A stretch of 64,000 bases of DNA from Paracoccus alkenifer (GTDB taxonomy: Bacteria; Pseudomonadota; Alphaproteobacteria; Rhodobacterales; Rhodobacteraceae). The notes below the pieces were generated by a model. That model ran no database searches. It saw only the letters and a program-made list of their open reading frames with translations, and was not told where the DNA came from. Positions 43,634-53,143 of this stretch are shown in pieces (the first letter of the stretch is position 1; every line of letters begins with the position of its first letter). The position numbers and the translations under genes were made by a program. The DNA is taken from assembly GCF_900108405.1 (NCBI RefSeq), contig NZ_FNXG01000002.1, positions 1 through 64,000 of the forward strand, written 5' to 3'.

Positions 43634-46600
43634 ATGAAGTTTGGCTCGTCGTTGGTCGGACTTCTGACCAGTTCTATGCTTGGGCTTGGTCTGCTGGCCG
43701 GCGGTGCTCATGCCCAGGCGGCCGGTCTTACGCTGAACATCAACGATGCCGGCTTTGACCCGACCCCTGCCGGTGGCAGTATCGAATATTCCGTGCGGGT
43801 GGATAATGGTGGCAACACCCGCTCGGCTGCGGAAACGCTGAGCTTCGCCATCCCGGCAGGCGCGACATATGCCGGCACCTCGGGGGGGCTGTCGGATTGC
43901 TCGCCCGCCCCGGATCTGCCCGGGCCGGGCACGGTCACCTGCCAGATTCCCGAACTTGCGCCGCGCCAGTCGCTTCAGGGAACCGTCCTGCTGGTTCCGT
44001 CCACCGCTGGCATCACCACCCTGTCCGGTGAACTGGGCGCGGCCGGCCCTGTAGCGACGGAAGACACGACCGTGACCATGGGCGCGGATCTGGATCTGAG
44101 CTTCGTTGCCCCAGCCGAGATCCGGGCCGGCGAATTCATGGAGTTTCAGGCCGTCATCACCAATAACGGCCCCTATGCCAGCACGGGAACCGCCTTCAGC
44201 ATGCCGCTGCCGGCCAGCCTGTCCACGGATATCACCATGCCGGCGGGCTGCGAAATTGTCGGCAATACGGTCAGTTGCCTGATCACTCAGGAAATTGTTG
44301 CCGGGGACAGCATTACGCTGGATTTCCGCACGCAGGTGTTGACCGACAACGCCTCGGATATCACGGTGGCGGGTTCGGTTGACTCCGATGTCACGATGCC
44401 GCCCGACCCGGACCTGAGCAATGACACCGGCTCGTTCAGCGTGAACGTCAATCCCGGCACCGATGTGCGACTGGGCAAGAGCCGCAGCCCCTCGGGGCTG
44501 GTGTTCGTCGGGCAAGAGGTCGAGTTCACCTTGACCCCGCAGTTCAGCGGCTTTGCCCCGCTGGCGGCCGAGATCACCGACAACCTTCCGGCGAATTACG
44601 AACTTGTCGACGTTACGGCGACGGGTGCGGGCTGGACGTGTAATGCCGTCAATCCGGTGTCGTGCCACTATGAAAGCGCTGCCGGCGACGCTGCCGAGTT
44701 CGTCAAGCCGATCATCATCACGGCCATGCCGGTGGCCGACACCGCGACCGGCGTGCCGGTGGCGAATATCGCCGAGATTTCGGCCCCGGGCGATGTCGTG
44801 CCCGACAACAACCAGGCCTCGGATGGTGGCGCCGATATCGTGCAGCCGGCCACCGATCTGGTCGCCCGCAAAAGCGGCCCGCAGCATGGGCTGGTGACGG
44901 TCGGCAACGCCTATGACTGGCGCATCTGGACCCATAACGCCGGTAATGTCGGCTTTGCCGGCACCCTGGTGCTGACCGATTCCCTGCCTGCGGGGTTGGA
45001 GCTGACCGCGATCAGCGCGCCTGCCGGCTGGGCCTGTTCGCCCACAACTGGGACAGGTCCGCTTACCGTGACCTGCACCAGCGACAACTACACCACGGCG
45101 GCGCCTTTGGGCGTTGGTGCAGCCACCCCGGCGATTACCCTGACGACCACGGTGCTGACGACAGGGGCGCTGGAAAACAGCCTGAACGTCGCCGACGAAA
45201 ACGCCAACTATGACGATCGCGACCTGTCCAACAACGACATCCGCGTGGGCGTGACCTCGGGCGACGATGCCGATCCCGACTATCAATATGCCGATCTGCG
45301 GCTGGAAAAAGCCGTGGCCGATCCCGGCCCGCATCTTGCGGGCGATCCGGTCGAATTTACCATCACGCTTCATAACGACGGCCCGGGCACCGCAAGGGAT
45401 GTGCGGGTGCTGGACCGGTTGGAGGATCTGTATTTCGCGGATTCGACCACCACCGGCGTCACGCTGGGCACTCAGCCCGAGGGGGGCGTTTGTGCGGTCA
45501 CCCGCGGTTCCGGCTTTTACAGCGACCTGAGCTGCACCATCGACGAGCTTGCGGCCGGCGAATCGCGGGTGATCAGCTTCACGGCGCTGGCTGGCGGCAA
45601 TGCGGGCCCCAAGACCAACAGTGCCGACACCTATTCTACCCAGACGCCTGATCCCAACTTTGCCAACAATGCGGCCAGCGCCGCATACAGCGTGTCGGCC
45701 CGCACCGATGTCACCGTGCAAAAGACCGCATCACATCCCGATGACAGCAATGTTCAGGCCGGTCAGCGGCTGATCTATGTCCTGACCGCCAGCGTCCCGG
45801 ATACCGGGCTTTCGGATGCCGAGAATGTGACCGTCACCGACGCCTTGCCCCCCGGGCTTCGGATCGTCGGCGTCACCCCCTCGGCCGGAAGCTGCGGGCC
45901 GGTCAGCGGGATGGTGGACGGGATCACGACCGCCGGGTCGCAGCTGGTCTGCAACCTGGGCACCGTCACCAACGGCAACGCCCGCACGGTCAGCATCGAA
46001 ACCGTGCCGTCCACGGGGATCGCAAATACCACGATTATCAACCCGGTGACCGTCAGCACCAGCACTGTCGAAATGGATCCGGCTAACAACGCCCACCAGA
46101 TCCGCCACCACATCACCCAGCCGTCGCTGGACCTGATCACCAACAAGACCGACAGCGCCGATCCGCTGGAGGTGGGCAATCCCACCGTCTATACCGTCAC
46201 CGTCCATAATGCCGGCCCCTCTGAAGCCTTTGATCTGGTCATTACGGATACGCTTCCCGCTGAGGGGATGCGGTATGATGAGATCGTCAGCACCTCGGCC
46301 GGGCTGGTCTGTGCTCCTGTCGGCGCCGCCCCCGGCAGCATCGGCGGCCAGATCAGCTGTGAGCTGCCCAACCTGCCGGTAGGCGAGACCGCCGAATTCC
46401 AGGTCCAGATGACGGCAACCGAACGCGGCCGCTGGACCAACCACGTCCAGGCGCGGTCGGCCGAATATGACCACGAGCCGCTGAAGACCAACAATGACGT
46501 GGACGAGACCACCGCGGTTTTTGAGCGCGCCAACCTGAAGGTAACCAAGGTCGCCGATCCCGCCTCGGTGGATCTGAACGAGCCGTTTGATTGGACCATC

Positions 46601-49600
46601 ACGGTCGAGAATGACACCGCCGTTGGAATCGGGCTGGCCGAAAACGTCGTGCTGGCTGACACCCTGCCGGCCAATATGGAAATCACTGGCGCCGTCGGCA
46701 CCAGCGGGGTCGGTGCCAGTTGCGACGCGCCCATAGGTGGCCGCGATCTGATCTGCATCATCGACGACATGCAGGCGGGCGATCTGCTGACGATCACCCT
46801 GCCGGTGCGGGTGACCGCGATCACCGCCTCGCCGCAGGGGTTCGACAACACCGCCGCCGTCACCACGGATTCCTTCGAGCAGGACGTCAGCGACAACAGC
46901 GCGACCGGCGCGGTCGAGGTCAGCGGGGCCTCGGTCTCGGGCGCCATCTGGCGCGACTTCAACGAGGATTTGGCGCGGGCCGCCCATGACAGCGGTATCG
47001 CGGGTCTTGAGCTGGCGCTGACCGGCACCGATGAATGGGGCAACCCGGTCTCGCGCAGCATCAGCACCGATGCGGATGGCAATTACGCCTTTGACCTGCT
47101 GCCGCCGGGCACCTATCAGGTCAGCTATACGCCGCCGACCGGCGATGCCTATGAACTCGGCAGCGCGCTGCCGGGGGCGGTGGGTGGTGGCACGGCCAAC
47201 GACCAGACCACGATCGGCGCGATCACGGTGACCACCGCTGCCGGGGCGACCGGCAACGACTTCACCCTTGTTCCGCAGGCGCAGATCGCGCTGTCCAAGC
47301 AGCTTGCCGCACCCGCCTTGCAGGCCGACGGCTCATATGCCCTGACCTATACGTTCCGCATCCGGAACGACAGCCAGGAGCCGGTCAGCGACCTGACCCT
47401 GACTGACACGCTGGACAGCGACTTCGGCAGCCTGGTGACCGGCACGCCGGATCATGGCCAGTTCAGCATCGGCACCCCCGGCGGCGCGACGGTCCTGGCA
47501 TCGTCGGATACCGGGATCACGCTTGAGATCGCGGGGCCGGTCGCTGCCGGTGCCACTCATACGGTAGCGATGGAACTGCTGGTCAACCCGCCGCTGCCCC
47601 GCGTGGCACCCAGCCAGACATTTACCAACAACGCCGAGATCGAGGGCAACGGTGACTGGTCCACGCAGACCCCGGGCGATCAGTCGAATGACGGCGCAAA
47701 CCCGGTGCATGGCAGCCAGTCGCCGACCTCCGACACGGTGGATTTCACCCCCGCCATCAGCGTCGAAAAGACCGCGGTTCTGGACGGGGACGACGCGGCG
47801 GCAGCCCCGGGCGATGTGGTCAGCTATAGCTTCACCATCACCAATACCGGCAACACGCCGCTGGTGGATGTGACGCTGGCTGACCCGCTGCCCGGGCTGG
47901 TCTGGGATACGACCGGCACCATTGCGCGGCTGAACCCCGGCGAACAGGATACCTCCACTTTCACCGCCCATTACGTCCTGACCCAGGACGATATCGAGGC
48001 CGGCGGCGTCGATAACACCGCCACCGCCCTGGGCCGCTGGGCCGTCGATGGTGTCGATGATCCGACCGTCAGCGCCGCGGACAGCGCCAACATCACGGCG
48101 CTGAACGAGCCGGGGCTGACCGTCGTCAAGGCCGAAGTGTCGCACACGGTCCAGGAACCGACCGTGATCGGCGACACGATCCGCTATAGCTTTACGATCA
48201 CCAACACCGGCAACGTCGAATTGCGCGACCTGGTGCTGACCGACGCCATCGCGGTCGCGCCGGACCCGGCTGGCAGCTTTTCCATCGGCACGCTGGCGCG
48301 CGCCGGTCAGCCGGGGGACACCGTCACCCTTTACGCCGATTATCTGGTGACCCAGGATGATATCGACGCGGGCACGGTGCTCAACACCGCATTCGTCACC
48401 GGGGCGCATGGCCCGGATGACACCCCGATCACGGCGGGCTCGAACGAGGTCGAGACGCCGCTTCATCCCGATCCGAAAATGCGGGTGACCAAGCTGCCGG
48501 TTGAGCCGCTGCCCGATACCCCGCGGGCCGGCGATACGATCAGCTGGACCATCTCTATCGAGAATACCGGCAACACCCGCCTGCAAATCGGCACCATCAC
48601 CGAGCCGCTCGCCAATACCACCGTCGGCGCCCCGGCGCTGACGGTGCTGCAACCGGGAGACAGCACCACCGCCACCGCCACCCATACGCTTTCGCAGGCC
48701 GAGATCGACGCGGGCGAGGTGCGCAACCAGGTCACGGTCGCGGGTGAGGTGCCCGGATCGGGGATTCCCTTTAAGCCCACCCCCTCGGGCAACGATCCCG
48801 ACGACCCCAACGAGGATGAGACCGTCACGCCGTTGCCGGCCGTGCCCTCCATTGCCTTGCAGAAGGTGCTGACCAGCGATGTCTCGGAGCCGCTGATGCC
48901 GGGCGCGGTGATCGAATTCGATTTCACCATCCGCAATACCGGCAACGTGACGCTGGATAATCTGGTGCTGACCGATGATCTGGCGGATGTGGAGCTGGAC
49001 GATGCGGCGCTTGCGGGGCTGAGCCTTGCCCCCGCCGGCGAGGTCACGGTGACCGGCAGCTATGTGCTGACCGCCGCCGATATCGAGGCCGGCGGGCTGG
49101 ACAACACCGCCACCGTGACCGGCGACGCCCCGGATGGCACCGGGGTCGAGGACGATTCCGGCACCGGGTTCGACAATGACGATCCGACCCCGGTTACCTT
49201 GCTGCGAAACCCGCAGATCGCGCTGATCAAGACCATATCGGTCGCGCCTACGGCCCCGGTCGGGGCGGGCGATCAGATCGAATACGCATTCGAGATCCGC
49301 AATACCGGCAACGTCGCGTTGCAGAATATCGACCTGACCGAACTGGTCGGCGGCATCACCCTGACCGGCAGCCGCTCCGCGCCGCTGGCGGTGGGCGAGG
49401 TGGATACGGACAGTTTCACCGGTCTTTATACCCTGACCCAGACCGATATCGACGCCGGCAGTTTTGCCAACAGCGCCGAGGTCAGCGGCACCGGCACCGG
49501 CCCGGACGGCGACCCGCAGCAGGTCACGGATATTTCCGGCACGGGCGTGGACAATGACACGCCGACCGAGTTGCTGATTACCCCTGAACCGGCGCTGGAA

Positions 49601-52600
49601 ATCGTCAAGGAAGCCGATGACAGCCAGGTCACCAGCCCTGCCGCGGTGAATGATCTGATCACCTACAGCTTCACGGTGACCAATACCGGCAGTGTGACGC
49701 TGACCGATGTGACCGTGACCGACCCGCTGCTGGGCGGCATGTTCGCGGACAATGTGATCGCCAGCCTTGCGCCGGGTGCGCATGAGGTGCTGAGCGCCGA
49801 ATATCGGGTTACCGCGGATGATATCGAGAACGGGCTGGTCGCCAATACCGCCTCGGTTACGGGGGAATATTTCGACCGCGAGACCGGCGGCCCGCTGACC
49901 ACGCCTCCGGTCAATTCCGAGGAAATCATCGTGCCGCTGGACCAGCTGCCGCATCTTGCGGTGGTCAAGACGGCAGATGCCTCGGCCGTGACCGAGCCGG
50001 CGCAGGTCGGGCAGGTGATCACCTACAGTTTCACCGTGACCAATATCGGCAACGTGACCATCGAGGATGTCGACCTGACCGACCCGCTGCCGGGGCTGTC
50101 ACAGGGCAGCTTCACCATCGGCACGCTTGCGCCGGAAGCCTCGCAGACCGTCACCGCGACCTATGCGCTGACCCAGGCCGATATCGACGCGGCCGAGGTG
50201 GTCAACCAGGCGCAGGCCACCGGCAGCCATGAGGACGAGCCGGTAACGGATCTGTCCGGTCCCGACCTGACCACGGACGAGGAAACCGTGGTGCCGCTGG
50301 TTCAGGCCCCCGGGCTTGATCTGGTCAAGCACGCGGACGGCTCGGCGTTGGGCGATCCGGCGGTTGCGGGGCAGGAGATTTCCTACAGCTTCACCGTGAC
50401 CAACACCGGCAACGTGACCCTGACCGAGGTGGTGGTCGATGACCCGCTGCCGGGACTGTCGCCGGGCAGCTTTACGATCGGCGAACTGGCGCCGGGCGCG
50501 GAAGTGACGGTGGGGCCCGCGGTTTATGCGATCACCGAGGCCGATATCATCGCCGGCAACGTGTCGAACCGGGCCTTGGCAAGCGGCGTCTACGGCCCGC
50601 CCGACGATCCGCAGCCGTTCGAGACACCCTCGCGCAATGACGAGGGCGAGGAGGGGCCGAACGTGGTCCCGGTGATCAGCCAGCCCGGCATCGCGCTGGT
50701 CAAGCAGCTGGCGGCTGATATCGACCCCGACAGCCTGACGCTTGGCAGTGAGGTCCGCTGGACCTTCACGGTGACCAACATCGGCAACGTGCCGCTGGAC
50801 GAGGTGACGGTCACCGAAGAGATGATCGGCGCCACGGTCAGCGGCGGCCCGATCAGCCTTGCGGTCGGGGCCAGCGACAGCAGCAGCTTCACCGCCAGCT
50901 ACATGGTGGCGCAGGCTGACCTTGATGCCGGCCAGATCATCAACCAGGCGCGTGCGGACGGGGTGTTCGAGGACGGCGACGGCACCCGTCACCCGGTCAC
51001 GGACACATCCGGCACCGATCTGGACAATGACGATCCGACGCAGACGCCGCTGATGCAGAACCCCGGGATTGATCTGGTCAAGCTGGCGGATGTGTCCGGT
51101 CTGGGCGATCCGGCGGTTGCGGGGCAGGAAGTCGTCTACAGCTTCACGGTAACCAATACCGGCAACGTGACCTTGACCGATGTGGTCGTCGATGACCCGC
51201 TGCCCGGACTGGTGCTGAGCGGCGGCCCGATTGCGTCGCTGGCGCCGGACGCCGTCGATACCCTGACCTTCAGCGGCCGTTATGCCCTGACCCAGGGGGA
51301 TATCGACAGCGGCCGGACGCTGGAAAACCAGGCGACCGTTACCGGGAACTATACCGATCCCGATGGCGACCCGGGCCAGGTCACCGACCTTTCCGGCACC
51401 GAGACTGGCACCGACCAGCCAACCACGGTCGAGTTCGCCCGCCTGCCGGGGCTCGAACTGGTCAAGAGCGCCGACGATTCGGGCATTTCCGAAGTGGCGC
51501 AGGCCGGCGAGGAAATCATCTACAGCTTCACGGTGACCAATACCGGCAACGTGACCCTGACCGATGTGGTCGTCGAAGACCCGCTGCCGGGGCTGGTGCT
51601 GTCCGGCGCCCCGATTGCAAGCCTTGCGCCGGGCGAGACTTCGGAGGCGATTACCGGCGTCTATGCCATCACCGCCGAGGACATCATCGCGGCCGAGCGT
51701 CCCAATACCGCCACGGCCAGCGCTGTCTGGACCCCCGAAGACGGGGAGCCTGTCGAGGTCGAGAGCGAGGAATCCACGGCCGTGGTCGAACTGGGTTATC
51801 CCGAGATCGCCTTTGAGATCACCATAGGGGAACTGCGCGACCTGAACGGCGACGGCCTGATGGGCGAGGGTGACGAGGTTGTGTTCCGCTTCCGCGTCAC
51901 CAACACCGGAACGGTTCCCCTGAACGATGTCGATGTCGATCGGTCCAGCCTGTCCCTGCCGCTGCCGGGGCTGGTCTGCACCCCGGTCACGCTGGCGCCG
52001 GGCGAAAGCGCGTTCCTCGAATGCAGCGGGGCAGGGCATATCATCACCGCAGGCGATGCTGCGCGCGGCGAAATCACCTTGACGGGTGATGCGACCGGCG
52101 CATCGGATGCCGGGGTCGTGGTGCGGGCCAGTTCCGCGGCGGCGACGGTTCCGAACATCGCTGCCGGTGGTCTGGCACTGGAAAAAGTCGCCGGGGTTGA
52201 GACTGCGATGATCGGGGATGTGGTGCCTTATACCATCCACGTCTCAAATGCCGCCGAGGGGGTTGCGGTCAGCGCGCGGCTGATCGACCGCCTGCCCGAA
52301 GGCTTTACCTATGTCGCGGGGACGGCGCGGCTGGATGGTGTGCCGGTCGAGGTCGAGGATAGCGGTCGGCGCATCATCCTTGATCCGGTCGACATCCTAC
52401 CCGGCCAGACGCGCGCGCTGACCCTGGATGCCCGCGTGGGCGGCTCGGCCAAGCCGGGGTTGCATGTCAACCGTGCCCAACTGGTCAGTCGGATCACCGG
52501 CGCCCAGATCGCGCCCGAAGCCTCTGCCCCGGTCCGGATTCTGGCGGATGCGGTGCTGCAATGTTCGACGGTGCTGGGCCGGGTCTTTGATGATCGCGAC

Positions 52601-53143
52601 CAGAACGGCCACATGAGCCGCGCTGATGAGGAGCGGGGGCTGCCCAACGTGCGCCTTGTCGCGCCGAACGGGTTGGCCATCGTGACGGATGCACATGGCC
52701 GTTTCAGCGTGCCTTGTGCCGCCATGCCGCGCGCCATCGGCTCCAACTTCATGCTGAAGCTGGATGAGCGCACGCTGCCGGCCGGCTACCGCCTGACCAC
52801 GGAAAACCCGCGTATCGTGCGGGTGACGCCGGGGATGATCACGCGGCTGGATTTCGGGGCCACGCTGGCCCGGCTGGTGCGTATCGACCTGGCGGCCAAT
52901 GCCTTCGATCAGGGAGAGATGCGCCCGGCGCTGCGCGATGGCCTGCGCAAGATGGTCGGCGAGATCCGCGATCAGGCCGTGATGCTGCGGGTGACCTATC
53001 TGCTGGCGCCGCAGGAAAGCGAACAGGCCGCCCGCCGTCATCTGCGGCTGGTCGAACAGCAGGTGCGCAAGCTGTGGTCGGGTGAGGGGCGCTACAAACT
53101 GAATGTCGAAACCCTGATTCAGAGGGCAGGAGCCGCACGATGA
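43634..53143 (+). CDS. Giant secreted DUF11/SdrD-B repeat protein, adhesin-like
   Basis: A 3,169-residue exported protein. The signal peptide is residues 1-28 (ends GGAHA). About eight divergent DUF11-type beta-sandwich units follow (to about 1,095), then an SdrD-B-like domain (SGAIWRDFNED, about 1,097-1,215). Next come about 13 closely related units of 118-130 residues, each starting like PGIDLVKLADV and containing YSFTVTNTGNVTLTDVVV and DPLPGL, reaching about 2,840. Then follow another DUF11-like unit, a second SdrD-B-like domain (GRVFDDRDQNGHMSRADEE, about 2,979) and a C-terminal 90-residue alpha/beta segment faintly OmpA-like. It is acidic and Asp/Thr/Gly-rich, as in surface stalks. ATG 43634 gives the signal peptide; a 45-residue upstream extension lacks one. 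It overlaps the barrel gene by 4 bp. Function unknown; surface adhesion or matrix formation is inference. Confidence 0.85.
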   Translation: MKFGSSLVGLLTSSMLGLGLLAGGAHAQAAGLTLNINDAGFDPTPAGGSIEYSVRVDNGGNTRSAAETLSFAIPAGATYAGTSGGLSDCSPAPDLPGPGTVTCQIPELAPRQSLQGTVLLVPSTAGITTLSGELGAAGPVATEDTTVTMGADLDLSFVAPAEIRAGEFMEFQAVITNNGPYASTGTAFSMPLPASLSTDITMPAGCEIVGNTVSCLITQEIVAGDSITLDFRTQVLTDNASDITVAGSVDSDVTMPPDPDLSNDTGSFSVNVNPGTDVRLGKSRSPSGLVFVGQEVEFTLTPQFSGFAPLAAEITDNLPANYELVDVTATGAGWTCNAVNPVSCHYESAAGDAAEFVKPIIITAMPVADTATGVPVANIAEISAPGDVVPDNNQASDGGADIVQPATDLVARKSGPQHGLVTVGNAYDWRIWTHNAGNVGFAGTLVLTDSLPAGLELTAISAPAGWACSPTTGTGPLTVTCTSDNYTTAAPLGVGAATPAITLTTTVLTTGALENSLNVADENANYDDRDLSNNDIRVGVTSGDDADPDYQYADLRLEKAVADPGPHLAGDPVEFTITLHNDGPGTARDVRVLDRLEDLYFADSTTTGVTLGTQPEGGVCAVTRGSGFYSDLSCTIDELAAGESRVISFTALAGGNAGPKTNSADTYSTQTPDPNFANNAASAAYSVSARTDVTVQKTASHPDDSNVQAGQRLIYVLTASVPDTGLSDAENVTVTDALPPGLRIVGVTPSAGSCGPVSGMVDGITTAGSQLVCNLGTVTNGNARTVSIETVPSTGIANTTIINPVTVSTSTVEMDPANNAHQIRHHITQPSLDLITNKTDSADPLEVGNPTVYTVTVHNAGPSEAFDLVITDTLPAEGMRYDEIVSTSAGLVCAPVGAAPGSIGGQISCELPNLPVGETAEFQVQMTATERGRWTNHVQARSAEYDHEPLKTNNDVDETTAVFERANLKVTKVADPASVDLNEPFDWTITVENDTAVGIGLAENVVLADTLPANMEITGAVGTSGVGASCDAPIGGRDLICIIDDMQAGDLLTITLPVRVTAITASPQGFDNTAAVTTDSFEQDVSDNSATGAVEVSGASVSGAIWRDFNEDLARAAHDSGIAGLELALTGTDEWGNPVSRSISTDADGNYAFDLLPPGTYQVSYTPPTGDAYELGSALPGAVGGGTANDQTTIGAITVTTAAGATGNDFTLVPQAQIALSKQLAAPALQADGSYALTYTFRIRNDSQEPVSDLTLTDTLDSDFGSLVTGTPDHGQFSIGTPGGATVLASSDTGITLEIAGPVAAGATHTVAMELLVNPPLPRVAPSQTFTNNAEIEGNGDWSTQTPGDQSNDGANPVHGSQSPTSDTVDFTPAISVEKTAVLDGDDAAAAPGDVVSYSFTITNTGNTPLVDVTLADPLPGLVWDTTGTIARLNPGEQDTSTFTAHYVLTQDDIEAGGVDNTATALGRWAVDGVDDPTVSAADSANITALNEPGLTVVKAEVSHTVQEPTVIGDTIRYSFTITNTGNVELRDLVLTDAIAVAPDPAGSFSIGTLARAGQPGDTVTLYADYLVTQDDIDAGTVLNTAFVTGAHGPDDTPITAGSNEVETPLHPDPKMRVTKLPVEPLPDTPRAGDTISWTISIENTGNTRLQIGTITEPLANTTVGAPALTVLQPGDSTTATATHTLSQAEIDAGEVRNQVTVAGEVPGSGIPFKPTPSGNDPDDPNEDETVTPLPAVPSIALQKVLTSDVSEPLMPGAVIEFDFTIRNTGNVTLDNLVLTDDLADVELDDAALAGLSLAPAGEVTVTGSYVLTAADIEAGGLDNTATVTGDAPDGTGVEDDSGTGFDNDDPTPVTLLRNPQIALIKTISVAPTAPVGAGDQIEYAFEIRNTGNVALQNIDLTELVGGITLTGSRSAPLAVGEVDTDSFTGLYTLTQTDIDAGSFANSAEVSGTGTGPDGDPQQVTDISGTGVDNDTPTELLITPEPALEIVKEADDSQVTSPAAVNDLITYSFTVTNTGSVTLTDVTVTDPLLGGMFADNVIASLAPGAHEVLSAEYRVTADDIENGLVANTASVTGEYFDRETGGPLTTPPVNSEEIIVPLDQLPHLAVVKTADASAVTEPAQVGQVITYSFTVTNIGNVTIEDVDLTDPLPGLSQGSFTIGTLAPEASQTVTATYALTQADIDAAEVVNQAQATGSHEDEPVTDLSGPDLTTDEETVVPLVQAPGLDLVKHADGSALGDPAVAGQEISYSFTVTNTGNVTLTEVVVDDPLPGLSPGSFTIGELAPGAEVTVGPAVYAITEADIIAGNVSNRALASGVYGPPDDPQPFETPSRNDEGEEGPNVVPVISQPGIALVKQLAADIDPDSLTLGSEVRWTFTVTNIGNVPLDEVTVTEEMIGATVSGGPISLAVGASDSSSFTASYMVAQADLDAGQIINQARADGVFEDGDGTRHPVTDTSGTDLDNDDPTQTPLMQNPGIDLVKLADVSGLGDPAVAGQEVVYSFTVTNTGNVTLTDVVVDDPLPGLVLSGGPIASLAPDAVDTLTFSGRYALTQGDIDSGRTLENQATVTGNYTDPDGDPGQVTDLSGTETGTDQPTTVEFARLPGLELVKSADDSGISEVAQAGEEIIYSFTVTNTGNVTLTDVVVEDPLPGLVLSGAPIASLAPGETSEAITGVYAITAEDIIAAERPNTATASAVWTPEDGEPVEVESEESTAVVELGYPEIAFEITIGELRDLNGDGLMGEGDEVVFRFRVTNTGTVPLNDVDVDRSSLSLPLPGLVCTPVTLAPGESAFLECSGAGHIITAGDAARGEITLTGDATGASDAGVVVRASSAAATVPNIAAGGLALEKVAGVETAMIGDVVPYTIHVSNAAEGVAVSARLIDRLPEGFTYVAGTARLDGVPVEVEDSGRRIILDPVDILPGQTRALTLDARVGGSAKPGLHVNRAQLVSRITGAQIAPEASAPVRILADAVLQCSTVLGRVFDDRDQNGHMSRADEERGLPNVRLVAPNGLAIVTDAHGRFSVPCAAMPRAIGSNFMLKLDERTLPAGYRLTTENPRIVRVTPGMITRLDFGATLARLVRIDLAANAFDQGEMRPALRDGLRKMVGEIRDQAVMLRVTYLLAPQESEQAARRHLRLVEQQVRKLWSGEGRYKLNVETLIQRAGAAR

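Noticed and set aside
47333..49954. Very long open frame (873 codons) antisense to the giant DUF11 gene, and similar ones at 43379-45721 and 50099-52240
   Set aside because: They mirror the repeat codon pattern of the sense gene, lack ribosome sites and family motifs, and arise because GC-rich repeats avoid stops on the other strand.
47750..51800. Regular direct repeats that could suggest a CRISPR array
   Set aside because: Period is about 360-390 bp with coding conservation throughout; no short repeat-spacer structure and no cas genes.
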